NCBI GenBank assembly: GCA_016222825.1
Contig: JACRQF010000009.1
Coordinates: forward strand, 1,054,001-1,118,000
Length of the DNA stretch: 64,000 nucleotides
Source: Verrucomicrobiota bacterium
GTDB lineage: Bacteria; Verrucomicrobiota; Verrucomicrobiia; CAIQCK01
Reading direction: 5' to 3'
Under the pieces are notes generated by a model. The model did no database searches. It saw only the letters and a program-made list of their open reading frames with translations, and had not been told where the DNA came from. The translations under genes and the position numbers were made by a program. Positions 40,567 through 48,569 of the stretch are shown here, in pieces. Numbering within the stretch: position 1 is the first letter of the stretch; each line of letters starts with the position of its first letter.

Positions 40567-41520
40567 CTATTTCGCCGGCTCGGGCGGCTTGTTGAAATCG
40601 TCAATGAACCGCTGGATGAGTTCGGCGCTCCAGTTGCCCGGCATCGGGCTGTCCTGGTTCGCGATGAGGTCGGCGGCGGTTGGCTGTTTCGACGGCACGC
40701 CGTTGGGCGGCACTTCCAGCCGCGCGGTCCAGACGATGGCGTTGAGGACGACCTTGCGGAAGTCGTTGTGCGCCCAGTTCCAATGGACATGCCCGCCGGT
40801 GAAGCCGAAGCCGCGCGCACCGTCGGGCCGCTGGTAAACCCAGCCCACGTCCTCCGCCATGCCCATTCGCGCGCGAACGGCGGGGTTGCCGCTGTGCGGG
40901 CCGTCGGGGCGTTTGCGCACGCTGTCCGGCGGCACGGCGCTGAGGATCGGCGTCACGCCTTCCATGTTCTCGCGGAAGCGCATGTGGCAATACCACTCGT
41001 CATGGATGCGGAACGGTTTTACGCCGCGCGCGACCGGGTGCGCCGAGAGCTTCTCGAACTTGGCGATCCACGACGGATTGATGGACCAGTGCTGCTCGTA
41101 ACAGCCGCCGATCCAGTCGCGCATCTTCTCCATCGTCTCCTTCCTGCCGGGGTCCACCGTGTAGTGGAGGCACACGAGGCCCGCGCCTTTCTTCATCAGC
41201 GCGTCGAGTTCGGCGAGGTGTTCGTTGAGCAGCCGGCCGGCGTCGCAGTAAATGACGACCGTGTCCGCGCCGTCGAGCAACGAGGCGTTGGAGGGCCAGC
41301 CGCGCGAAACGACCGTGTGGAGTTTGTCCGGCATCGCCTCGTTGAGCGCCTTCGCGAGAAGCTGGCAACCGGCGTTGTGCGCGTGCGAGCCGAAGCCGTG
41401 GCTGCCCGCGCCGGCGAGGAAGACGATTTTCCTCTTCCCGTCGGCCGCGCCGGCGTTTCCGGCGAAGCAGAGGAGGAGAACCACACCGAGCGGCACGAGC
41501 AGCGAGCGAATCAGTTTCAT
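40567..41520 (-). CDS. exported ThuA-like domain protein
   Basis: A 317-residue secreted protein with signal peptide (MKLIRSLLVPLGVVLLLCFAGNAGAA). The mature part is a ThuA/class I glutamine-amidotransferase-like fold: IVFLAGAGSHGFGSHAH, ADTVVIYCDAGRLL, KKGAGLVCLHYTVDPG and RIHDEWYCHMRF, with GFTGGHVHWNWAHNDFRK near the end, which is characteristic of this branch. ThuA-like proteins are abundant in Planctomycetes and Verrucomicrobia and are linked to sugar metabolism; their reaction is not established. It is divergent from the glycoside hydrolase at 41695, with 174 bases between them, and may belong to that carbohydrate block. Confidence 0.87.
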   Translation of the reverse strand: MKLIRSLLVPLGVVLLLCFAGNAGAADGKRKIVFLAGAGSHGFGSHAHNAGCQLLAKALNEAMPDKLHTVVSRGWPSNASLLDGADTVVIYCDAGRLLNEHLAELDALMKKGAGLVCLHYTVDPGRKETMEKMRDWIGGCYEQHWSINPSWIAKFEKLSAHPVARGVKPFRIHDEWYCHMRFRENMEGVTPILSAVPPDSVRKRPDGPHSGNPAVRARMGMAEDVGWVYQRPDGARGFGFTGGHVHWNWAHNDFRKVVLNAIVWTARLEVPPNGVPSKQPTAADLIANQDSPMPGNWSAELIQRFIDDFNKPPEPAK

Positions 41521-41694
41521 AATGATGTCTCCGACGGCGGGACTCTTATCATCCGACCCTGACGGAATCCAGCTTCAACCACTGAAGCCGGGCTTGCGAA
41601 GCCGTGCTGCTTGCGTTAAACGCATGGAGCAATCGAACGTGAACGGCGTGAAGCTGAGAAGAGTTTTCGCCGACCCGCGGAACGAGAAGATGCC

Positions 41695-43881
41695 ATGATC
41701 AAACTGCAAGTCGTCCTGTTTCTGTTTCTTTCGAGTTTCTGCCTGTGCGCTGCCGACGACGAAACTCCGCCGACGCCGAAGTGGCTGCGCGACATCACGC
41801 GCGTCGCCTACACCGATCTGCCGAACACCCAACCGCTCGGCGACTGGCCGGAGAAGCTCATCGAAGACTGCGGCAAGGCCGGTGTGCAGTTGTTCTTCTC
41901 GCGGGCGCACAGCGGCGAGCATTGGAACGAGCTGGGCTGGAAGAGCGCCTTCGGCAAGCCCGACCCGAAGATGGGCGACCGCGACGGCACGCGCGAGGTG
42001 CTGGCGCTCTGCCGCAAGCACGGCATTCGCTACATCCCTTATTATTGGGCGCAACGCGAGCCGGCGTCGCTCGGCGAGGCGCATCCCGACTGGCGATGCG
42101 TGAACAGCAAAGGCAAGCCGACCGCTTACTTCTGCATCAACACGCCCTACCGCGAACTGGTGAAGAACCGCATTGTCGAGCTGGTGAAGGAGATCGGCGT
42201 GGACGGTATCTTCTTCGACATGTTCCATGCGCGCTCCGACGAATGCTACTGCCCGGCGTGCAAGGCGAAATTCGGCAAAGAACCGCCGCTGAAGGAGGAC
42301 TTCGACAGCGTGCTCTGGCAGGACTGGGTGAATTTCAAATACCGTTCCATCGAGTCCACGATGCTGGAGTTCAATCGCGCCATCAAGGCCGCCAACCCCG
42401 AGGCCGCGCTCGTCGTGAATTCTTGGAACGCGTGGGTCTATCGGCATTCAGGCAACACACGCAACTCCATCCGCGTCGCGGAGGTCGTGGACGGGATGCT
42501 GGAGGAAACCGGCTGGTATGACACGGTGGACCCGTCGTTCTTCGCTTTTCCGGCGCTGCACAACTTCATGAGCTGGCACCTCGGCGGCCTCTGCAAAGAC
42601 ACGCGCGCGTTCATGTGGTCTTCGCCGAGCTTCATGCGCACGCAACCCGTGGGCTACACCGAGGCTGCCATCCGCGTGCTGGCGATGATGGCCAACGGCT
42701 CCGTCCCTGCGCAGTCGGTGCCCGGCCGCGACGTGATGGCGCGCTACATGGCCGACACCGCCGCGCGCGACGAGTTTTTCCGCAACGACCGGCTCCATCC
42801 GTGGTGCGGGCTGGTCGTCTCGGAGAAGACCGAACTCTGGTATGGCCGCGACAACCCGAAGAATCGTTACGTGAAAGGCGTCTATGGCGCGTTCCAGACA
42901 CTGATGGAGCGCCACCTGCCCGTCTCGCTCGTTACCGACCGCGACTTGGAGCGCGGCAAGCTCGCCAACCACAAGGTGCTCTTCATGCCGAACTGCGCCG
43001 CGATGAGTGACGCCGAATTGGAAACCGTGCGCCGCTTCGTCCGCAACGGCGGCGGCCTCGTCGCGACCTACGAGACCTCGCTCTACGACGAGCACGCGAA
43101 GCCGCGCGATACCTTCGGTCTCGCCGACGTGCTGAACGCAAAGAAGACCGGCGAGTTCGACTGCCAGCGCGTCGTCATCAGTTGGGACGTGAAGCACCAG
43201 CACGGTGCGCATCTGCATCTCGCGCCGCAGCATCGCTGGGCCGCCGACCCCGTCATCCTCGAAACGCTGTCGCGGCGCGGCGCGACGCAGCCATTGACCA
43301 ACATCAGCTACGGCCTGCCGCTCAACTGCCGGCTGCTCCTGGTCGAGCCGGCGAAAGGCGCGCGCAGTCCGATGCGCCTCGCGACCGCCACGACGGACAA
43401 GAAGACCGGCGAGATCAAGCGCACCAACACGCCGGCGATCATCGAGAGCACCTACGGCAAGGGCAAGGTCATCTACCTGCCGCACGACATCGCCACCTCG
43501 TTCTTCCGCTTCGGCCACGAGCACTGGGCGCGAATATTGGAACTCGCGTTGCGCGAGGCCGCCTCCGAGCCGCCGCCAGTCGAGGTCGCCGCGCCGCGCA
43601 TTGTGCAGGCGATGACGCACACGCAGGGCAGCCGCCTCGTTGTCCATCTGCTCAACGACGTTTCCTCGCTCGGCCGCTCGCAGAACGTCGTGGGCGAGTC
43701 GCTCTACGAACGCCGTGAGGTCATCCCTATCCACGACATCAAGCTGACCTTCCGCGACCCGAAGCTGAGCCGATTTCTGTTAGTGCCGGGGAACAAACCG
43801 CTCCAACCGACCGCGACGAAGGACGGCCTGACCGTGACCGTGCCGAAGTTGGACATTCACGCCATGGTCGTGGCGGAATAG
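41695..43881 (+). CDS. exported GH42-like glycoside hydrolase
   Basis: A 728-residue secreted protein with signal peptide (IKLQVVLFLFLSSFCLCAA). Residues about 25-370 form a TIM-barrel like those of GH42/GH-A beta-galactosidases: LIEDCGKAGVQLFFSRAHSG, IRYIPYYWAQ, VDGIFFDMFHARSDECYCP with a CYCPAC pair. Residues about 400-510 look like the GATase-like trimerisation domain (HKVLFMPNCAAMSDAELE, VRNGGGLVATYETSL). A C-terminal beta domain follows. Catalytic acids cannot be fixed confidently; Asp/Glu candidates lie in FFDMFHARSDE and MLEETGWYD. It opens a group of exported enzymes and is followed after 3 bases by the M14 gene. Confidence 0.75.
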   Translation: MIKLQVVLFLFLSSFCLCAADDETPPTPKWLRDITRVAYTDLPNTQPLGDWPEKLIEDCGKAGVQLFFSRAHSGEHWNELGWKSAFGKPDPKMGDRDGTREVLALCRKHGIRYIPYYWAQREPASLGEAHPDWRCVNSKGKPTAYFCINTPYRELVKNRIVELVKEIGVDGIFFDMFHARSDECYCPACKAKFGKEPPLKEDFDSVLWQDWVNFKYRSIESTMLEFNRAIKAANPEAALVVNSWNAWVYRHSGNTRNSIRVAEVVDGMLEETGWYDTVDPSFFAFPALHNFMSWHLGGLCKDTRAFMWSSPSFMRTQPVGYTEAAIRVLAMMANGSVPAQSVPGRDVMARYMADTAARDEFFRNDRLHPWCGLVVSEKTELWYGRDNPKNRYVKGVYGAFQTLMERHLPVSLVTDRDLERGKLANHKVLFMPNCAAMSDAELETVRRFVRNGGGLVATYETSLYDEHAKPRDTFGLADVLNAKKTGEFDCQRVVISWDVKHQHGAHLHLAPQHRWAADPVILETLSRRGATQPLTNISYGLPLNCRLLLVEPAKGARSPMRLATATTDKKTGEIKRTNTPAIIESTYGKGKVIYLPHDIATSFFRFGHEHWARILELALREAASEPPPVEVAAPRIVQAMTHTQGSRLVVHLLNDVSSLGRSQNVVGESLYERREVIPIHDIKLTFRDPKLSRFLLVPGNKPLQPTATKDGLTVTVPKLDIHAMVVAE

Positions 43882-43884
43882 CTT

Positions 43885-45123
43885 ATGAAAGGAAACATGC
43901 TGAAGAACCTGACGTTGTTTGTGGGGATGTTCCTACCGCTGACGTTGCCTGCTGCCGACAAACCGGCTGAGAACAAGACCGGGCTGGAGTTCATTGACAC
44001 CAGCATCGAGAACGCCTCGCCTCTCTGGTATGAGTTCGCCGCCGATGGGACGGTCGTCGTTAACTTGCTTTACGACCACGAGCGCAACTCGCCCAACCGC
44101 GCTGCCGGCCATTTTCACTTCCTGCTCCACGCCAAGCCCGGCTCGAAGCTGACGCTGGAGTTCAAGAACCTCGACAACGTTTGGAACGGCCGTCCCGGTT
44201 CCGTGGCGAAGGAACTGAAAGCCGTCTCCATCTCCGAGAACGGCCGCGATTGGAAAGTCGTCCCGACGGAGATCCTTCCCGGAAATCGAGTGCGACTCGC
44301 CGTTGAGATGCCCGGCCCGCGGCTCTACGTCGCGCGCATCGAACCTTACCGTCTCTCCGACCTCGACCGCTTGCTCGCCACGATCCGCAAGAACCCGCTT
44401 GTGGAAATCACGTCCATCGGCAAGACCGTGCAAGACCGCGAACTGGAGATCATTCGCGTCGGCAACGAAAGCGCGCCGCACCGCGCCTTCATCCGTGCGC
44501 GTGCGCATCCGTGGGAGACCGGCGGCAACTGGGTCGCCGAGGGACTCATTCGGCGGTTGCTCAAAGGGGACGCGGACGCGAAGAAATTCCTCCAGCGTTA
44601 CTGCCTCTACGTCATGCCGATGGCGAACAAGGACGGCGTGGCGCGTGGCGGCACGCGCTTCAACCTCCAGGGCAAGGACCTCAACCGCAATTGGGACAAG
44701 CCCGCCGACCCGCAGTTTGCGCCGGAGAATGCCGCATTGGAGAAGTGGCTGGAAAAGATGGTCGCCGCGGGCCGGCGTCCAGACTTGGCAATGGAGTTGC
44801 ACAACGACGGCAGCGGCATGTTGCACATCAGCCGGCCGGCGGTGCCGCAACTGGAACAATACCTGGAGCGCATGGCGCGGCTGGAGAAGCTGTTGCGCCA
44901 GCACACATGGTTCACCGAGGGCTGCACGAAGGCGACGTTCCGAAACCCCGGCTCGCTTGGTGACGGCTGGCTGGAGCGGTTCGGCGTCAACGCGGTGATA
45001 TTGGAGTTCAACTGCAACCGCATTGCCGGCCTCGACGACTTCGCCACAGGCCGCAATTGGCAGACATTCGGTGAGAAACTCGCCACGGTGTTCTACGAAT
45101 ACTTCGGCGCGGAGAAGCCGTGA
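43885..45123 (+). CDS. exported M14 zinc carboxypeptidase
   Basis: A 412-residue M14-family metallocarboxypeptidase. An N-terminal signal peptide (NLTLFVGMFLPLTLPAA) is followed by a beta domain (about 30-150, NHxx-type as in cytosolic carboxypeptidases), then the catalytic domain: RAHPWETGGNW near 205 (HxxE zinc ligands), FNLQGKDLNRNWDK near 258 (substrate Asn-Arg), MELHNDGSG near 305 (third zinc His) and ILEFNCN near 373 (catalytic Glu). All key residues are present. The layout resembles the M14 CCP/AGBL branch. It follows the GH42-like gene by 3 bases and so belongs to an enzyme block for extracellular material; it may trim peptides from glycopeptides or cell wall. Confidence 0.88.
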   Translation: MKGNMLKNLTLFVGMFLPLTLPAADKPAENKTGLEFIDTSIENASPLWYEFAADGTVVVNLLYDHERNSPNRAAGHFHFLLHAKPGSKLTLEFKNLDNVWNGRPGSVAKELKAVSISENGRDWKVVPTEILPGNRVRLAVEMPGPRLYVARIEPYRLSDLDRLLATIRKNPLVEITSIGKTVQDRELEIIRVGNESAPHRAFIRARAHPWETGGNWVAEGLIRRLLKGDADAKKFLQRYCLYVMPMANKDGVARGGTRFNLQGKDLNRNWDKPADPQFAPENAALEKWLEKMVAAGRRPDLAMELHNDGSGMLHISRPAVPQLEQYLERMARLEKLLRQHTWFTEGCTKATFRNPGSLGDGWLERFGVNAVILEFNCNRIAGLDDFATGRNWQTFGEKLATVFYEYFGAEKP

Positions 45124-45145
45124 CTTGATGCAGAAAAGGAAAGCG

Positions 45146-46966
45146 ATGATGAAACTTCCCACGCTCATTCTGTCGTGCGCCGCGATAATGATCACGGTGC
45201 CTTTGGACGCAGCCGACACGCCACGCAAGCCCAACGTCCTGCTCATCATCACCGACGACCAGGGCTACGGCGACCTCTCCATCCACGGCAACCCCCACTT
45301 GAGCACGCCGCACATTGACCGGCTTGGGCGCGAAGGCGTGCGGTTCGATCGCTTCTATGTGAACTCGTTCTGCGCGCCGACGCGCGCGGCGCTGCTGACG
45401 GGCCGCTACCCGCTTCGCACCGGCACCTACGGCGTCACGCACAACAAGGAGGCGATGCGCACGGGCGAGGTCACCATTGCGGAGGCGTTGCGCAGTGCGG
45501 ACTATCGCACGGCCTGCATCGGCAAATGGCACAACGGCGAGCAGTTTCCCTTCACGCCACCGGGGCAGGGCTTCGAGTTGTTCTTCGGCTTCCACAACGG
45601 GCACTGGAACAATTACTTCAACGCCGAGCTGCTGCGCGGGGCGACGTTCGAACAAACCAAGGGCTACATCACCGACGTGCTCGCCGACGAGGCGATCCGG
45701 TTCATTGAGAAGAACCGGACGCAGCCGTTCTTCTGCTACGCGGCCTTCAACGCGCCGCACTCGCCCTATCAGGTGCCGGACAAGTATTTCGACAAGTTCC
45801 GCGCGAAGGGCTTCGACGAAACGGTCGCGTGCTTCTACGGCATGTGCGAGAACCTCGACGACAACGTCGGCCGCCTCCTCGCCACGCTCGACCGTTGCAA
45901 GTTGGCCGACGACACCATCGTGTTGTTCATGACCGACAACGGCGGCACGGCGGGCGTGAAGATTTTCAACGCCGGCATGCGCGGCGGTAAGGTCAGCGTC
46001 CACGAAGGCGGATCGCGTGTGCCGTTGTTCGTGCGCTGGCCGGCGCGGCACTGGACGCCGCGCGTGGTGCCGCAGCTCGCGGCGCACATTGACATCTACC
46101 CGACGTTGCTCGACCTCTGCGGGGTGAAACCGCCGCCGGGGCCGAAGCTTGACGGTGTGAGCCTGCGCCCGCTCCTCGAAGGCGCGCCGGCGAACTGGCC
46201 CGAACGCACGCTCTTCATCCACAACCCGATTGACGAACACAACAAATTTCCCGGCGCGGTCCGCACGCAGAGATACCGCCTCGTGATGGAAGTCAAAGGC
46301 CCCGGCGGCGGCTCGCGTGCGAAGGCCAATGACGCCGCTGCGAAGGGCTGGCAGCTCTACGACATGGAGGCCGACCCTGGCGAGGAGCGCAACGTCGCCG
46401 CGCAGATGCCCGATGTGGTGGCGAAGCTGAGCAAGGCTTACGACGAGTGGTTTGCCGACATCTCGCGCGACGGCCTCCGACGCATGCCGATTCCGGTCGG
46501 CTACGACGTGGAGAATCCGGTCGAGTTGCACGCTCCGCAGGCGTTCTTCGACGGCAAGATTCACTTCTACGCCGGCCCCGGTTTCGCCAACGACTGGCTC
46601 ACCGGCTGGACCGCGACGACCGACAAGGTATGGTTCGATCTTGATGTCGTGCGCGCTGGCGCCTACGAAATCTGCTTGCGCCAGCTCTGTCCGAAGGAAA
46701 ACGCCGGCACCAAAGTGCGCGTGAGCATCGGCGACGCGAAACTCGAAGGCGTCATCCCCGGCGGCCCGGTGAAGGTCATCCCGTTGCCGCATCGCGTGCC
46801 GCAGGATAAGAGCAAGAACGTCTATGAAAACCGCGAGTGGGCGATGCACAAGCTTGGCCGGATGAGTCTTGCCAAAGGCCCCGCGCGCCTCACCATCGAG
46901 GCTCTCTCGAATCCCAGCGGCGCAGTCATGGACCTCAAGGGTGTCGTGCTGAAGCGTTCAGACTAA
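45146..46966 (+). CDS. exported sulfatase (S1 family) with C-terminal beta domain
   Basis: A 606-residue type I sulfatase. Signal peptide in MMKLPTLILSCAAIMITVPLDA. The metal motif ITDDQGYGD is near 29-37 and the formylglycine motif CAPTRAALLTGR at about 75-86 has Thr rather than Ser in CxPxR. IGKWHNG near 118 and FMTDNGGT near 254 complete the site. About 120 residues at the C-terminus form an extra beta-sandwich, like a carbohydrate-binding module (KIHFYAGPGFANDWLTGW, in part GPGFANDWLTGW). ATG 45146 or 45149 follows AGGA; the frame upstream to 45023 is not used. An anaerobic or aerobic formylglycine-generating enzyme would be needed and is not in the window. Confidence 0.9.
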   Translation: MMKLPTLILSCAAIMITVPLDAADTPRKPNVLLIITDDQGYGDLSIHGNPHLSTPHIDRLGREGVRFDRFYVNSFCAPTRAALLTGRYPLRTGTYGVTHNKEAMRTGEVTIAEALRSADYRTACIGKWHNGEQFPFTPPGQGFELFFGFHNGHWNNYFNAELLRGATFEQTKGYITDVLADEAIRFIEKNRTQPFFCYAAFNAPHSPYQVPDKYFDKFRAKGFDETVACFYGMCENLDDNVGRLLATLDRCKLADDTIVLFMTDNGGTAGVKIFNAGMRGGKVSVHEGGSRVPLFVRWPARHWTPRVVPQLAAHIDIYPTLLDLCGVKPPPGPKLDGVSLRPLLEGAPANWPERTLFIHNPIDEHNKFPGAVRTQRYRLVMEVKGPGGGSRAKANDAAAKGWQLYDMEADPGEERNVAAQMPDVVAKLSKAYDEWFADISRDGLRRMPIPVGYDVENPVELHAPQAFFDGKIHFYAGPGFANDWLTGWTATTDKVWFDLDVVRAGAYEICLRQLCPKENAGTKVRVSIGDAKLEGVIPGGPVKVIPLPHRVPQDKSKNVYENREWAMHKLGRMSLAKGPARLTIEALSNPSGAVMDLKGVVLKRSD

Positions 46967-46990
46967 TTACCGGGCGTGTGCAGTGCGGCG

Positions 46991-48466
46991 TCATCTTTTT
47001 TCCGCCGCGCGTTCGGCAGCTAGGTAGCGGCTGAGCGTCTGGACGTGGTGGATGAACGTGGCGCAACTGATGATGCGCGCCGTCTCGTCCTTGGGCCGGT
47101 GATATTTCAAGCCGCCGCCCTCGACCCAACGCCCGCGCGCGTCCTGCGCGGCGATTGCTTTCTTCACTTCGGCGATGAGCGCGGGGCCGGCTTTCGGCGG
47201 CGCGGGCTTGGCGGACTTCTTCAACGCGGCGGGGTCGAGCTTCGCGAGCTGTTCGTATTCGCGCGCGACGCTCTCGGTGGGGTTGCCGACCTTGAAGGCG
47301 TAGTGCGTCGGCATGTCGCCGTCGTCGTAAGTGAGTTGGTAGTCCTTCGTGAAGTAGAGTGGCTTGTTCGTTTTCAGTTCATAGAACCGCGCGAGCCGGC
47401 CGTCCGGCAAGCGCGAGCGGCGGAAGTAATCGAGCGCGCGTGGGATCGGATCGAGGTATTTGCGCTGGCCGGTCTCACGGTAGAGCCGCATCAGGACACG
47501 CATCGCGTCGAACGACTCGCCGCCGGTGACCGACGGCGGCTCGAACTTCCGCGCCCACGCAGGCTGCATGTCAAAGTCGTATTGCTGCGCCCACGCAGGC
47601 TGCGGCTCCGGCATTTGCGCCATGAGCAGGAAATCGCCCGCCTTCTCCGCCGCAGCGCGGCATTTCCGCGCGAGCGCGTTTGCCTTCTCGCCGGCCTTCG
47701 GGTCGCCCCAGACCCGCTCGGCGTCGAGCATCGCGCCGATGATGTCCGGCAGCGCGCTGTCGTTGAGCGTGTAGCGGTGCCAGTAGTTCTGGTGGCCCGG
47801 ATACGTGCGCGACCATGTCTCCGGGTAGGACGCCTTCTTCACCGGGAACTTCGCCGGATCAGGGAACTCGTCATAGCCTTGCGGCCAAGCGCCGTTCGGG
47901 TATTGGGCCTTGAGCAGGCACTCGAGCGCGTAGCCAAGGCACTCGTGGATCTTCTCATCTTTGAAACCGAGCGCCTGATCCATCTGTAACAGGAACCGCA
48001 GCGCCGCCTGCGTGGTGTCGTCGTCGAGCGTTGTCGTGTTGCGACCCTTCGGGCTGCCACCGTCGCGATACGCCTTCTTCTTCCGGCTCTTCTCGTCGAA
48101 CTCGATGGTGTAATGCCAGCCGCCGGACATAATCTGCCCGCGCACGAGCGCGCAGGCCGTCTCGCGCGCCGCGTCGAGGTAGAAACGGTCGCCCGTCGCC
48201 TCGTAGGCCGTCAGCAACGCCGACCCGACCGATGGCGTGCCGGGCGGCTGCACCCAGCCCTGCGTCGCCGTGGCCACGCCCTCGCCTTCGCGCTTGGCGA
48301 GGTCTTCGCTGTATTCCCAGAGATACGAACCTTCGACGGCGACCTCTTTGCGGAAAAACTCCGCACCGCGCCGCAGCGCCTTCTCGGCTTGCTCGCGCAA
48401 CGGCGTTTCGGCTGGGAGGGTGACAGTGAATGAGGCAAAGGCAAGCAGAGCAACGCAGGTTCTCAT
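46991..48466 (-). CDS. exported PL10 pectate lyase
   Basis: A 491-residue secreted polysaccharide lyase of family PL10, cleaving polygalacturonate by beta-elimination. Signal peptide MRTCVALLAFASFTVTLPAE. The alpha/alpha-toroid repeats are seen in TPLREQAEKALRRGAEFFRK, DDDTTQAALRFLLQMDQALG and CLGYALECLLKAQYPNGAWPQ. The family-typical segments PNGAWPQGYDEF, TLNDSALPDIIGAMLDAERV and QPAWARKFEPPSVTGGES are present. It is convergent with the sulfatase (24 bases) and divergent from the double sialidase (103 bases). With the PL11 lyases and GH127 it indicates use of pectin. Confidence 0.9.
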   Translation of the reverse strand: MRTCVALLAFASFTVTLPAETPLREQAEKALRRGAEFFRKEVAVEGSYLWEYSEDLAKREGEGVATATQGWVQPPGTPSVGSALLTAYEATGDRFYLDAARETACALVRGQIMSGGWHYTIEFDEKSRKKKAYRDGGSPKGRNTTTLDDDTTQAALRFLLQMDQALGFKDEKIHECLGYALECLLKAQYPNGAWPQGYDEFPDPAKFPVKKASYPETWSRTYPGHQNYWHRYTLNDSALPDIIGAMLDAERVWGDPKAGEKANALARKCRAAAEKAGDFLLMAQMPEPQPAWAQQYDFDMQPAWARKFEPPSVTGGESFDAMRVLMRLYRETGQRKYLDPIPRALDYFRRSRLPDGRLARFYELKTNKPLYFTKDYQLTYDDGDMPTHYAFKVGNPTESVAREYEQLAKLDPAALKKSAKPAPPKAGPALIAEVKKAIAAQDARGRWVEGGGLKYHRPKDETARIISCATFIHHVQTLSRYLAAERAAEKR

Positions 48467-48569
48467 GGCGGGGAAATTATACGGAATCAGCCTGTAGAAC
48501 GAGCGGAATGTCGCGCGCGCCGCGAACTCGCAGCTTTATTTCGGGCCGCCGACAGGTCATAACGTGGAC

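Noticed and set aside
46967..46990. Terminator between the sulfatase and the PL10 gene
   Set aside because: The possible GCGGCG/CGCCGC stem has a 12-base loop and includes coding bases; too weak to call.
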